Below, one piece after another: positions 44,537 to 54,755 of a stretch of DNA of 64,000 bases; position 1 is the stretch's first letter, and each line of letters opens with the position of its first letter. Where the stretch lies: assembly GCF_002954445.1 (NCBI RefSeq), contig NZ_MQWA01000001.1, forward strand, positions 1,833,781 through 1,897,780. Direction: 5' to 3'. The notes beneath the pieces are model-generated. The model had not been told where the DNA came from, searched no databases, and worked only from the letters and a program-made list of their open reading frames with translations. The position numbers were made by a program, and so were the translations under genes. This stretch comes from Rubritalea profundi. Its GTDB lineage: Bacteria > Verrucomicrobiota > Verrucomicrobiia > Verrucomicrobiales > Akkermansiaceae.

Positions 44537-45854
44537 TTAGAAATCTAAGTAGATTTCTGTGCGGCGGTTGGCCCGTCGGCCGTCTGGGTTGTCGGATCCA
44601 TCTGTGAGAGTGTTAGAGACCCTTGGGTGCTGAGATCCATGGGATTCGGTGATGACCTGCTCAGGACTCACGCCGTGAGTAGCGAAGAAGTCTTTGACGG
44701 CTTGGGCGCGTTGGGCTGAAAGGTTCGCGTTGTATTCTTTGCTGCCCTTGGCGTCAGTGTGGCCCGAGATGGTAATTGCCTTGTTAGGATCAAGCTTGAG
44801 AAGGCGGGTGACGATACTGAGTTGCTTTTGGGTGCGTGGTGTGAGTCCCTCTGAGTCGAACTCAAAGTAGATGACAAGCGTGTCACCACCATGCGGGTTC
44901 TTAAGTAATGGGCTGTAGTAGATGTCACCACCTGAGACGCGTTTGGCGTAGTCGCCTAGTAGTTGGTCGAGGTTGATTTCATAGACTCTCCATGAATCGC
45001 TCTTTTTTTGACGTTGGGTGATGATGGAGAATTGGGCGGATTTTTCTCCGTCACTAGAAACGACATTGGCGTAAAACCCTGCGGCAGTGTCGCGCATGAA
45101 GAGAGAGCGGAGCGGCTTCTCCTTGTCGATTTTGTAGGCTGCTTCCTCGAAAATAATACACATGGCAGCGAGCTTTGCGTCGCTAATGTTAGAGTGGTCA
45201 ACCATTGCTTTGGCATTTTTAAAATCCTGCTTGATCAATCGGCTAAGAAATGTGTAGGTGTAGTTGAGCGCGTCATTATTTACGTTAGGCAGTGATGGTG
45301 GGTCCCCAGCAGTGAGCTTTTTACCCATTGAGGGTGACTTCATCGACCTTCCATTTGCCTCTGTCATCGCGTTTGACATCGAGAAGAATAGGCGCGCTGT
45401 CTTGGAGGTTGATTGCCCAGCGTGCGAGCTTGTTCGCTTTGAGCTCGCCAATCTTTTCAAATGGGCTTTCCGGGTCGATTTTGATCCTTTGCTCGGTCAC
45501 GAGTTTTCGCAGCATGGCCTCTTGCTCTTTTGTCAGGGACTGCTTGCCAATGAGGCGAATAATGGCCTCGGGGTCAGCTTCATTTGTTGCTTTTTGCATG
45601 ATCTCGACAATCCTTGCCATGTAGTCCTCAGGATTACTGAAATCGAGCGTCATGCCCATGTCTTTAGCTATTCCCTCAGCTGTCTGTGGCGGCAGTGGCT
45701 CTGTGTATGGAATCTGCTCGCTACTTGTCTCTATTGGTGTCTGAGCGGGTGTAATTCTACTTCCCGTTGGTGATGGTTCTTCTGCTGGTTTCTTATTGCA
45801 GCTAGTAGCGACTAGGCTCAGGCAGAGAACGGAAATGGAAAAGTACAGCTTCAC
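44537..45854 (-). pseudogene. OmpA-domain lipoprotein, frameshifted
   Basis: The upstream frame (ATG 45852-45854) starts with a lipoprotein signal (LVATSC) and ends with GKWKVDEVTLNG, stop. The continuing frame reads GKKLTAGDPPSLPNVNNDAL and on. It ends in an OmpA domain: YFEFDSEGLTPRTQKQL, ITISGHTDAKGSKEYN, LSAQRAQAVKDFF and GRRANRRTEIYLDF. One extra G in GGG near 45330 explains the break. Joined, the product is about 438 residues, a peptidoglycan-binding outer-membrane lipoprotein. The second frame alone would have no export signal. Confidence 0.75.
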
Positions 45855-45948
45855 AGCTCAATAGTACGTGAAGTCGGCTGGATGTCACAGCTCTTTTCTG
45901 ATGAAAGCACTGCTTGCACTCCCGCGGGTGAATGCGTATCGATGGGCT

Positions 45949-46407
45949 ATGTTCAACATAGTGATGGTTCATCCCGAAATTCCGCACAACACGGGTGCCG
46001 CTGGACGCTTGGCTCTGGCGACTGGGGCACGGCTCCATTTGGTGAAACCGCTGGGGTTCGATATCGATGAAAAAACGGTGAAGCGTGCAGGGCTGGACTA
46101 CTGGAAGGATGTCGATCTGGTCCTCTGGGAGAGCTGGGACGCGTTTTACGCCTCTGTGGTGGATACCTCGCGGATGTTTTTGCTCACGACAAAGGCCAGT
46201 ACTAATCACTGGGATGCCGATTTTAAAGATGGTGATTATTTGTTATTTGGCAGAGAGACTCGCGGCCTAGATGAAGCCCTGATAGCGGCCCATCCCGACA
46301 CTGCCATTAAGATTCCTATGCTGGAGGGAAGTACACGCAGTCTCAACCTAGCGACGGCTGTAGCAATCGTTCTCTACGAAGGAATGCGGCAGGTCGGGTT
46401 CGAGTAG
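45949..46407 (+). CDS. trmL: tRNA (cytidine(34)-2'-O)-methyltransferase
   Basis: I start at ATG 45949 (152 residues), which gives the standard N-terminus MFNIVMVHPEIPHNTGAAGR; upstream in-frame codons would add 27 unrelated residues. The SPOUT knot is shown by LFGRETRGL and IPMLEGSTRSLNLATAVAIV. The enzyme methylates the wobble base of leucine tRNAs. It is divergent from the OmpA lipoprotein gene. Confidence 0.92.
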   Translation: MFNIVMVHPEIPHNTGAAGRLALATGARLHLVKPLGFDIDEKTVKRAGLDYWKDVDLVLWESWDAFYASVVDTSRMFLLTTKASTNHWDADFKDGDYLLFGRETRGLDEALIAAHPDTAIKIPMLEGSTRSLNLATAVAIVLYEGMRQVGFE

Positions 46408-46461
46408 ACTTATAGCTGAAACTTTGTGTAATATTCTATCTAGTATGGGTATTAGTAGCAC

Positions 46462-47940
46462 ATGAATACTCTATCCGCAGTTCTGCTCGGTGGTGTGCTG
46501 GCATTGGCATCGATGATGCAGTCAGTCAACGCCGCTAAAAAACCTAACATCATTTGGATTTTTTCTGACGATCATTCCTTTCAAACAATAGGCGCGTATG
46601 GTGGTCGCTTGCAGAAGCTCAATATGACTCCGAACATTGATAGGATTGCCAAGGAGGGGATGCGATTTGACCGTTGTTATGTTTCTAACTCAATCTGTGC
46701 ACCATCGCGTGCGGTCTTGTTGACTGGCAAGCATAGCCACCTGAATGGGAAGATCGATAACAGAGGGCCATACAATCATGATCAATCGAGCTTTGCTAAA
46801 GTTCTCCAGAAGAATGGCTACCAGACAGCGATGATTGGTAAAATCCATCTCAGTGGCGCGATGCAGGGTTTTGATTACTGGGATGTTCTTCCCGGTCAAG
46901 GCGCCTACAATAACCCAGATTTCATATCAGCTAAGGGGAAGGAAAAAAATACGGGTTATGTGAGTGATGTGATCACCGACAAGACATTGAACTGGCTCAA
47001 AGGGCAGCGCGATAAGGAAAAGCCATTTATGCTGATGATGCACCACAAGGCGCCGCATCGCAATTGGACCCCGGCCCAGCGGCACATGGGCAAGTATGAA
47101 GGCATCACTATTCCCGAACCTTCGACTTTATTTGACGACTACAAGGGGCGTGGTTCGGCGGCTCGTGATCAGGACATGACGATCGATAAAACGATGCGGA
47201 TGAAATACGACCTCAAGGTTGGGCTAGACGGACAGTTTGCCGAGCGCACCAAGAAATTCAATGCGGCCAAGTTAGAAGGCAAGGACCTAGTGAAGTGGAA
47301 GTACCAAACGTACATGAAGGATTACCTTCGTTGCATCTGGGCTGTGGATGAGAGCGTCGGGAAAGTGTTAGGCTATCTAGATGAGTCAGGATTAGGCGAG
47401 AACACGATTGTAATGTATTGCTCTGATCAAGGGTTTTACATGGGAGAGCATGGTTGGTTTGATAAGAGATTTATGTATGAGGAGTCGTTCCGGACTCCTT
47501 TGTTAGTGAAGTGGCCAGGTACGGTGAAGCCAGGATCAGTGAACAGCGATCTCACCCAGAATATCGATTTCGCCGAGACTTTTCTCGATATGGCAGGCGT
47601 CGAAGCTCCCGAAGAAATGCAAGGCGAGAGCTTGATTCCATTGATGAAGGGTAAAACTCCCTCGGACTGGAGAAAGTCACTGTATTACCACTATTACGAG
47701 TACCCAGGATCTCACAGCGTGAAGAGGCACGAAGGAGTCTCTGAGAAACGCTTTAAGCTCATTCGATTCTACGGCAAAGATGTGCCTAACGGAGAAGAAT
47801 GGGAGCTCTACGACCTGGAAAAAGATCCATCAGAAATGCAAAGCCAGTACAGCAACCCAGAGTACGCCCCAGAAGTGAAGCGACTAAAAGTCGAACTCCA
47901 GCGCCTACGGACCTACTACAAAGTTCCCGAAGAAAACTGA
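46462..47940 (+). CDS. Type I sulfatase, copy C (CAPSR type)
   Basis: The 492-residue protein has a signal peptide (about 1-24). IFSDDH supplies the metal Asp pair (36-37) and CAPSR the formylglycine site (Cys79). MMHHKAPHRNWTP and YCSDQGFYMGEHGWFDKRFM carry the sulfate-pocket Lys/His. The C-terminus ends in the DLEKDPSEMQSQYSNPEY segment of the DUF4976-type tail. It resembles carbohydrate sulfatases more than copies A and B. It is 54 nt downstream of trmL but functionally unrelated. Confidence 0.92.
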   Translation: MNTLSAVLLGGVLALASMMQSVNAAKKPNIIWIFSDDHSFQTIGAYGGRLQKLNMTPNIDRIAKEGMRFDRCYVSNSICAPSRAVLLTGKHSHLNGKIDNRGPYNHDQSSFAKVLQKNGYQTAMIGKIHLSGAMQGFDYWDVLPGQGAYNNPDFISAKGKEKNTGYVSDVITDKTLNWLKGQRDKEKPFMLMMHHKAPHRNWTPAQRHMGKYEGITIPEPSTLFDDYKGRGSAARDQDMTIDKTMRMKYDLKVGLDGQFAERTKKFNAAKLEGKDLVKWKYQTYMKDYLRCIWAVDESVGKVLGYLDESGLGENTIVMYCSDQGFYMGEHGWFDKRFMYEESFRTPLLVKWPGTVKPGSVNSDLTQNIDFAETFLDMAGVEAPEEMQGESLIPLMKGKTPSDWRKSLYYHYYEYPGSHSVKRHEGVSEKRFKLIRFYGKDVPNGEEWELYDLEKDPSEMQSQYSNPEYAPEVKRLKVELQRLRTYYKVPEEN

Positions 47941-48030
47941 TAGTCGCTGCGCTCCAATTAGGAATTAGGTATGAATCTCATCAGCCCCATTCGTGCTATT
48001 AGTGTGATTGGTGGTAGAAATTGTTTCATC
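47941..48030. repeat. CACGAATC-type repeat, permuted copy
   Basis: AGTCGCTGCGCTCCAATTAG (47942-47961) and CATTCGTGCTATTAGTGTGA (47988 on) are the reverse complements of two modules also found joined, in the other order, at 16310-16370. Confidence 0.6.
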
Positions 48031-48083
48031 TTCCGAGCCGCTCTAACCTTTCGTTTTTTCGCGGTATAAAACTTGATTCGAAG

Positions 48084-48910
48084 CTACGGCTGCACCAGCA
48101 GGCTGCTCTTGGCGGGGAGCCAGCAGGACTTACCGTTGAGCAGGCGGGCGTGGTGCCAACCTCCACGGGATTCGAGGATGGTGAATTCTGTGCCGGCGTG
48201 GAGGGGGGAGGTGAAGGCGTTGTCATAGATGTAGCCATTGCCTTGGCGGGCGACGATTTCGCGGGCTATGACGACGGCGTCGGTTCCTTGGTCCCAGCCA
48301 CGGTGGCTGCCCCAGAGCGATAGGCTGAAAACGAGGCTAGAGCTCCACTGCTGGCGAGAGCGATCCAGTGCCATTTTTTCCGCTGATAGAGTAAGCGGCC
48401 TAGCAGTCCCCAGAAGACGATGTTAGATAGAGCGACCAGGGCGATCCGCACGGTGGCTGGCCAGTGGTGCCAGAATAGTAAGGCGTCGGCGACGCGTTGG
48501 CTGCGGCTGACTGGGAGTTCATCGACAGTGATACTGCGGAGGTAGTGGAGATTGTGAAGCGCATCCGACTGGGTCGGATCTAGGCGGAGTGCTTGTTGGT
48601 AATTGAGCAACGCATGGCCGTGTTCTCCAGAGAGGAAGTGTGCGTTGCCGAGATTGATATAGAGCCCAGCGGATGGGTCTTTGCTGTGTTCGGTGATGTA
48701 TTGGTATTTGAGGACTGCCTGCTGATAGAGGTCTTGCGCTTCGGAGGGGGCGCTCATTGCTGAGACGTTGGCTTGATCGAATTGTTGGTTAGCCTCGGTA
48801 AAAATGGCCGCCATGCTTTTTCCAGCGATGGAGTCGTTCGCTATGCTGATCTGGGTGTTGAACCAGAGGAATGCGAGGGTTTGAATAAGGAATGTAGTGA
48901 TTCGCTTCAT
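48084..48910 (-). pseudogene. BatE-like TPR-SH3 protein, frameshifted (Bat cluster II)
   Basis: The first frame has a signal peptide, TPR repeats (GLYINLGNAHFLSGEHGHAL, NYQQALRLDPTQSDALHNL) and two transmembrane helices. After FSAYRSG the match passes to a second frame, GSHRGWDQGTDAVVI, with an SH3-like domain (AREIVARQGNGYIYD to SCWLPAKSSLLV). One base is missing in or near GGGGC at about 48310. BatE combines exactly these parts. It overlaps batD by 4 nt and ends cluster II. Confidence 0.75.
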
Positions 48911-50721
48911 GCTTTGAGTGCTTTCTCAATGGTTGAAATGAGGGGCTTGCTTGTGGCCAAAATGTCATTGTCACTCGGCCCATTTGTCTGGGCTCTGTAG
49001 TGTGGTGCCTCACAGGAGTGGTAGAGAATTTCTAACTTCTCCAGCTCAGGAGGTTTGACGTCATTGCTGATTAGAGTTACTAACTCGGCGTAGGTGTGGG
49101 CCATGGCTGTGAGGTTGAGCTTGTCTGCGAAGTAGTTTCTCACACTGTGATTGATCTGGTCTAACTGACCTTCGCCACTGAGATTGCTTGCTGAGTCTAT
49201 ATTTTTCAAAAAGTGGCTGTAGGCTATATTGGAACGGGCTTGGATTGGGTTGCTGATTGCTAGCCGCTGGTTTCTGGTACCCAGAAAGAAGCAGACAAAT
49301 CCGAGCGGTGGGAGCACGCTGGAGAGTATCCACCATCGGGTCTTTGACTGAGCAGAACCATCGAGCGCGTCTAGCGATGTGATGTTGGCTTTGATTCCCT
49401 GGTCGTTAGATTCTAACTGATTTCGGATGGGGCCGGCTCCGCTGATTTGCGCATCATAGGCAGTGGCGACCTCAGATGCTTTGACGGTGATGGGAATGGC
49501 TTTGGATTCGCCCACTATATAGGACTGGGTGACTGGATCGAAATAGGGGAGGCGAATGGCGGGGATGACTGACACATCCTGTGCCCTAGGTCGGATGGTG
49601 CGGATGTAGGTGATTTTCTTTCCCTCGATTCTGCCATGGGATTGCTTGGAGGGAATGGCAAACTGGCGGGTGAAGGCGAGTTGCTCATCGAGGTCTGGAA
49701 ACTCAAGAACTTCAGGGAAGTCACACTCGTCGACTTCGATGGTGAGAGTGATAGGATCGCCGACAGCTACGATCTCAGGGGTGGCGCTGACTCTGATCTT
49801 CCGGGCTCCGATCTGCCCCAGGAAATCGTGCGGCTTGCCGGCTTCGGGCAATGGCAGTACCTGTAGTTTTTGGGTGGGAGAGCTGACGAAGTATTTCTTG
49901 TATTCCTCTCCTTCTGGAGTGTCGAAGAAGTTGTTGTTGAAGTAGCTCGGGTAGTTTGTTTTCCAACCTCGAGTGCGCTTTTTGTGGTCAGGTGGGTCGA
50001 CGTAGGAGGTCAACAATGTCGCCGGGCTGAGAGTTTTTTCGCCTGCCGACTTAGCCATGAGGATCTTGGTGAATGACACATAGTTAAGGAAGAGTTCGCC
50101 ATTTTCTTTAGAACTATGCCGAGCAATTATTCTATTGTTAGAAACTGGTAGGCCGATTGCAGCTTTGTCATTACCGTCGATCCATGCATGGGGTGAACGG
50201 ACACTGAAATCATAGGAATGGAAGAGTGGGAGTGTGAAATCGATCGCTCTGAATCCGATCAGAGGCAGGGGAGATTGCCATTGATAATGCACATGAAAGG
50301 GCTGACCTACGTAGACAGGAGAGTCGGGGATTTCTCTGGTGAGAACTAGACCGGGGAGGGCCTCAGGCTTGGCAACTTTTATTGATTGTTCTTCCTCGGT
50401 CATCATCTGTTCGCCATCTGCCTCAAGCATGAAGACGGGTAGGGCGATGTAGCCAGGCTGGGTGGGAACGAGTTTATATCTTAGCGCTATGCTGGTGGGG
50501 GAATCTTCTCTTCCCTGAGTCATTTCTAGGAATTTGATGTGCAGGTCGCTCGACTCGGGGACCTCGTCTGGAGTGACCTTCTTCGCACCATCAATGAGGA
50601 TTTCGTAGGTGAAGGCTTCTCCGACATAGAATGACTTGTCGGCGATAGAGCTGTGCATTTTCACTTCTGCTAGAGCAGAGGAAATGAGCGAGAGTACGAG
50701 AGTGATTCTGAAAAATGTCAT
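48907..50721 (-). CDS. BatD-like protein (Bat cluster II)
   Basis: The 604-residue protein has a signal peptide (about 1-18). Repeated immunoglobulin-like beta domains follow (for example SFYVGEAFTYEILIDG, SPVYVGQPFHVHYQW, VGDPITLTIEVDE). A transmembrane helix lies near 450-470 (WWILSSVLPPLGFVCFFLG), then a cytoplasmic helical domain of about 130 residues. It is longer than the cluster I BatD (414). The 'xVGxxFxxxxxxxG' repeats are typical of the family. It is 3 nt downstream of the BatB/C gene. Confidence 0.88.
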   Translation of the reverse strand: MTFFRITLVLSLISSALAEVKMHSSIADKSFYVGEAFTYEILIDGAKKVTPDEVPESSDLHIKFLEMTQGREDSPTSIALRYKLVPTQPGYIALPVFMLEADGEQMMTEEEQSIKVAKPEALPGLVLTREIPDSPVYVGQPFHVHYQWQSPLPLIGFRAIDFTLPLFHSYDFSVRSPHAWIDGNDKAAIGLPVSNNRIIARHSSKENGELFLNYVSFTKILMAKSAGEKTLSPATLLTSYVDPPDHKKRTRGWKTNYPSYFNNNFFDTPEGEEYKKYFVSSPTQKLQVLPLPEAGKPHDFLGQIGARKIRVSATPEIVAVGDPITLTIEVDECDFPEVLEFPDLDEQLAFTRQFAIPSKQSHGRIEGKKITYIRTIRPRAQDVSVIPAIRLPYFDPVTQSYIVGESKAIPITVKASEVATAYDAQISGAGPIRNQLESNDQGIKANITSLDALDGSAQSKTRWWILSSVLPPLGFVCFFLGTRNQRLAISNPIQARSNIAYSHFLKNIDSASNLSGEGQLDQINHSVRNYFADKLNLTAMAHTYAELVTLISNDVKPPELEKLEILYHSCEAPHYRAQTNGPSDNDILATSKPLISTIEKALKA

Positions 50722-50724
50722 GAT

Positions 50725-52794
50725 TTACCAATCTTTTTCTACGGGAGTTCCTTGTTTCTTTGAGCCGGCAGCCTGTCGGGCTTGTTGCATTTCTTGGCTC
50801 ATGCGGATGATGTCTTGGGGTGAGTTGCTCAGTGGTGGGAGGTCGATGGAGTCGAGGTCCATTTTGGTGGTGTCTGAGTCATTCATTTCGCCTTCTTCTC
50901 CGCCTTCACTTTCGCCATATTCACCCTCGCCCTCTTCTCCTTCTTCGCTGCTTTCAGAGGGTTCACCCTGTTCGCCATCTTCTCCCTCTTCAGACGGGGC
51001 GGCGTCACCTTGCGGATCTTGGGGGAGGGCTAGTAAGGCTTGCTGCAGAGCATGCAGAGATTCCCGGCCGTTCGTGAGAGCTTTGAGCCACTCGCTTAGA
51101 TAGAGATCGAGGCTGAGCTTTTGTTTTTCTTCAGCCGTAGCGACGTGAGTCCGGGTGTCTTTGAGGGGAGTGACTTCAGGGGGGATTCCTTTGAAATAGG
51201 TTTCATTGTAGTCTTCTATCAGTGTGCTCACTTGCTTAGTTCCAGTGGCTACTGCCATTTGCCGCAGATCCCATTGTGCTGGAGCCGCTTTTACTTGTTC
51301 TCGCTTTGGTAGGTTGTCAGCTTGTTGGGTGATGAGAGTAGTGAGCATCTCACGTATTTCCTCCAGAGCTTCTCGCATGGCTGCTTGCTGCTGTTCTTGT
51401 TCCTCAATAGTGAGCTTGAGCTTTTTTCTCTCCATCCGCGCGAGTTCGCTGTTGATAGCGGCATCTTGATCGCTTCGATTGAGCAAGAGGACTAGGCGGT
51501 ATTTGGCGATGCTTTGCTCCACCAGTGCGAGCGAGGCATAGCTTGTTTCAGCCGTTTTGGATGCTTTGAAATACGCATTTCCTAGGTTGTAGGTGATGTC
51601 TCTAACAAGCTTGGAAGAAGGTTTTTCTGTCAGTGCATTTTCAAAACTGAGAGCGGCGTTGTCATAAGCACCATCACGGTATTCAGCATTGCCCTGGAGG
51701 TAGTATGATTGAGCCTTGTCTGACGCTATGCTCTGCGGGGCGACCAGAAGGAGAATGATGAAGCTTGAGATGACTGCAGGCGAGAGCGCCCGTGGACGTC
51801 GGAGGGTGTGGGGGACAAGCGCCATGAGCAGCAGGAGAAATAGGCCCAGCGCGATGAACCAATGGAAAATTTCATCGTAATTAATCACGCTTTCCTCAGC
51901 GAGTTGTTGGGTTTCACTTTGGCTGCTGATACGCCGATAGATTTGGTCGAGATTCATCTGTCTGGTTCCGACGGGGATGTAGGCCCCTTCGTTGCAGCTG
52001 TTGACGAGATTTTTGAGTAAGGCTCCATCGAGCTTCGACCAAACTTCTTGCTTTTTGTAGAGCATGTAGTCTGACGAGCCATCCGCCACAGGGATGCGAG
52101 CCCCTACTTTCTCGTCGCCAATTCCAATAGCGAGTAAACGGATTTTTTTGTCGTTGAGTTGTTCGACTGCCGAGCTGATTCCCTCACTTTGGTCACCGCC
52201 ATCGCTGAGCAAAACAATGTCACGGTAGCCGTGTTTCGAGTCGGAAAAGAGCTTGTCGCAAGCTTTCAGCAGGGCGTCACCAATCCGTGTGCCGCCGTGG
52301 GCCACGCTGTCTGGTCCAGTTTTATCGAGCGCATCTAGAAAGAAGTCTGTGTCCATGGTGAGTGGGCAGACGATGGAGGATGAACCCGCGAAAACGACCA
52401 ATCCGACTCGGTGGTCTTCAAGCGATTCGACACATTGAGCGATAGATGCTTTGGCTGAATCAAGTCTGTTAGGGAGGCGGTCTTCCGCCAGCATGCTCTT
52501 GGAAACATCGAGCATAAAGACAACATCGCGGCCATCTCGAGCGATGAGTTTTGGGTGAGGATTGATGGCTGGTCGGCTGAGAGCTAGGATGATCGTGATG
52601 GCAGATATGACAAGCAGTGCTAGCCGCCATGGTTCCATTGAAATGTGTTCTGAGCGTCGGCCACGGGCACCCTCACCAAAGCCTTGCAGGTCACATCGCT
52701 GCCGCGTGAGCCGGATACGGAATACCACGACGAAGACTGGTACGAGAAGTAGTAGCCACAGCATCACGGGTTGGATGAATATTATTTCGCTCAT
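50725..52794 (-). CDS. BatB-BatC fusion: VWA plus TPR protein (Bat cluster II)
   Basis: The 689-residue protein joins a BatB part to a BatC part. The BatB part has two N-terminal helices, a VWA domain with an intact MIDAS (DVSKS near 92, GGTRIGDAL, LSDGGD) and a helix near 312-330. The BatC part (about 355-470) is a signal-like helix followed by TPRs (YYLQGNAEYRDGAYDNAAL, ITYNLGNAYFKASKTAE). The last 100 residues include a run dominated by Glu, Gly and Ser (about 610-655). In cluster I these are two separate genes. The fusion implies the two act at the same place. Confidence 0.9.
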   Translation of the reverse strand: MSEIIFIQPVMLWLLLLVPVFVVVFRIRLTRQRCDLQGFGEGARGRRSEHISMEPWRLALLVISAITIILALSRPAINPHPKLIARDGRDVVFMLDVSKSMLAEDRLPNRLDSAKASIAQCVESLEDHRVGLVVFAGSSSIVCPLTMDTDFFLDALDKTGPDSVAHGGTRIGDALLKACDKLFSDSKHGYRDIVLLSDGGDQSEGISSAVEQLNDKKIRLLAIGIGDEKVGARIPVADGSSDYMLYKKQEVWSKLDGALLKNLVNSCNEGAYIPVGTRQMNLDQIYRRISSQSETQQLAEESVINYDEIFHWFIALGLFLLLLMALVPHTLRRPRALSPAVISSFIILLLVAPQSIASDKAQSYYLQGNAEYRDGAYDNAALSFENALTEKPSSKLVRDITYNLGNAYFKASKTAETSYASLALVEQSIAKYRLVLLLNRSDQDAAINSELARMERKKLKLTIEEQEQQQAAMREALEEIREMLTTLITQQADNLPKREQVKAAPAQWDLRQMAVATGTKQVSTLIEDYNETYFKGIPPEVTPLKDTRTHVATAEEKQKLSLDLYLSEWLKALTNGRESLHALQQALLALPQDPQGDAAPSEEGEDGEQGEPSESSEEGEEGEGEYGESEGGEEGEMNDSDTTKMDLDSIDLPPLSNSPQDIIRMSQEMQQARQAAGSKKQGTPVEKDW

Positions 52795-52800
52795 AGCTTG

Positions 52801-53829
52801 CTAGGGAGAGATGCGAAGGAGGGTGGCGTTGAGAATGTAGCGGAGAAGGAGCAAGCTCAGCGCTGCTAGGGCAAAGGAGCTAAAGGCGTCATCAAGATCT
52901 GAAAATTCGACTTCTTTTAGTTTGGTTTTTTCAAGCGTGTTGATTTCTTGATAGACGGCTTGCAGGGAGTCTAGGTCATGAGCCGTCCGGTAAACTCCAC
53001 CGGTAGCGAGCGCCATTTTTTCAAGCACCTGGTCGGACTCAGAGAGCGTCTGAGGGCGAAAGAATTTCCCTTCATCGGTAGTGACAAGACGTGATGGATG
53101 AGTGCTCTGTAGGCTGATCGTGTAGAGGCGTATTCCCCATTCTTTAGCCATCGAGGCCGCCTGCATCGGCATCTGTTCGCCGCAGTTATTTTCACCATCG
53201 GTGAGCAGAAGAATGACCTTGCTTTTGAGTGACCCTTCGCGGTCTTCATGGGCCTTGAGTTGCGCTGCTGCGAGCGCTGTGGCGTCACCATAGGCTGTGC
53301 CATCTTCATTGGGGCGGTCATTGATGGTGAGCTCGCGGATCATGTAGACCAGCGCATCGTGGCCGAGTGTCATTGGGCAAACATTGTCTGAGTATCTGGC
53401 GAAGGAAATGATGCCGATCATGTCATCTGGCCGCCCCGTGAGGTCCTTTCCATCGCCAGCGACAAATTCCTCCATCACCTTTTTAGCCACTTCCATCCGA
53501 GTCATCGGCCCATCCTCAGTCTGGATGTCCATGTCCATGCTGCTAGAGACATCCACCAATAGCTGGATAGAGATGCCTTCGCGATCTTCACGTGAGTCAG
53601 TGGTTTCTAACTGGGGCCTTGCTAGGCAGGTGATGAGGCATGCAAGTGCGAGGTGTAGGCAAAGTGGTGGGATGAAAAGTAGACGTTGGCGCCAGGTCGT
53701 GGGGGCTCCCTCGAAGAGTTCGAGTGAGGAATAGCCGATGGCATCAGCACGTCTTTGCCGACGTTGATAGAGCCACAAGGCAGGAAGAAGCAAGAGTAGG
53801 TAGAATGCGGAAGGTGCTGCAAAAGTCAT
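52801..53829 (-). CDS. BatA-like membrane VWA protein (Bat cluster II)
   Basis: The 342-residue protein has N-terminal helices (about 5-20 and 52-70) and a VWA domain with DVSSS (near 92), GTAYGDA and LTDGENNCGEQ, then a C-terminal helix (about 315-335). The MIDAS is complete. It overlaps the upstream gene as TGATG at 53827-53831 and is followed after 6 nt by the fusion gene. Confidence 0.92.
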   Translation of the reverse strand: MTFAAPSAFYLLLLLPALWLYQRRQRRADAIGYSSLELFEGAPTTWRQRLLFIPPLCLHLALACLITCLARPQLETTDSREDREGISIQLLVDVSSSMDMDIQTEDGPMTRMEVAKKVMEEFVAGDGKDLTGRPDDMIGIISFARYSDNVCPMTLGHDALVYMIRELTINDRPNEDGTAYGDATALAAAQLKAHEDREGSLKSKVILLLTDGENNCGEQMPMQAASMAKEWGIRLYTISLQSTHPSRLVTTDEGKFFRPQTLSESDQVLEKMALATGGVYRTAHDLDSLQAVYQEINTLEKTKLKEVEFSDLDDAFSSFALAALSLLLLRYILNATLLRISP

Positions 53830-54755
53830 CAGCGGACCACCTTTCTAAAATCAGTATAGAGGAACTTTGAGAGCTGCTGATAGATGTCTCTTATCTCGTC
53901 CTCAGAGAGGATTTTTTTACCATACTGTGCTGACTCGCAGCGGGAGGCTAGATCGGCTAGCTCAGTGGGTGGGGTGGTGAGTTCTCTGCAAAGGCTATCA
54001 AAATCGGCACATTGTTTGTTGAGTCCAGTTTGTTCTGAATATGCCTGACAGAAGAGCGGCTCAATTTGATTGATGATTTGTTCACTAGAACATTCTCCGA
54101 GCGCTAGGAACTCATCTAAGGACTGAGTTGAAATCACTTCTGGCGATTGGCGAGTTTTGATGAAAATGAAAATCCCAACGGCTGCCAATGCCAGCGCAGC
54201 AATGATCCAAGCAATCGCGGCGTTAGAGTTAGATGGAAGCAGCGAATCACGTTCATCGGGGGCGATGTCGCGGAGCTGGGTGTCAGCATCCACAACGACT
54301 GAAAGGACTTGGATAGCGACTGGTTTGGTATGGATTTTCGAGATTTCACCATCTGGGTTTTCGACTGTAAATTCGAAGGGCGAAAGGGTGGATTCACCTG
54401 GGAGGTCTGGCTCAATGAGGAAGCTTATATGGCGATGCACCCATGATTGAGAATCGAGCTTGGCCGGCGGAGTGATGATTTCTGCAAAGGTGAAGTCACC
54501 GAGTTGCCCTTCCAAATTAGGCAAGGTGATTTCTAGGCTGGGATCATGTTTGATGTTGAGGCTGACCCGTGCGCGTTCGTTGGTTTTGAGCGAAGATTGG
54601 GATATCTGTAAATGCAGGGAGATGCCCTCGAACTGCGTTTGTTGGCTGAGCTCGAAGAGATCCTGAGCTGGGGGCTTTTTGCTACAAGAACTCAGTGTTC
54701 CAAGGAAGCCGCATACGAGCGCTGTCAGAAGGGCGAATCTAGAGAACATCGGCAC
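53829..54755 (-). CDS. Lipoprotein with BatD-like and DUF4381-like parts (Bat cluster II)
   Basis: The 308-residue protein has a lipoprotein signal (GTLSSC, Cys near residue 24). It then has a beta domain resembling BatD repeats (SSLKTNERARVSLNIKHD), a transmembrane helix (about 180-200, NAAIAWIIAALALAAVGIFI) and a helical cytoplasmic tail. It occupies the slot of the DUF4381 gene in cluster I and has the same single helix plus helical tail, with an extra lipid-anchored periplasmic domain. I know no name for it. A Met two codons downstream is an alternative start. Confidence 0.7.
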   Translation of the reverse strand: MPMFSRFALLTALVCGFLGTLSSCSKKPPAQDLFELSQQTQFEGISLHLQISQSSLKTNERARVSLNIKHDPSLEITLPNLEGQLGDFTFAEIITPPAKLDSQSWVHRHISFLIEPDLPGESTLSPFEFTVENPDGEISKIHTKPVAIQVLSVVVDADTQLRDIAPDERDSLLPSNSNAAIAWIIAALALAAVGIFIFIKTRQSPEVISTQSLDEFLALGECSSEQIINQIEPLFCQAYSEQTGLNKQCADFDSLCRELTTPPTELADLASRCESAQYGKKILSEDEIRDIYQQLSKFLYTDFRKVVR

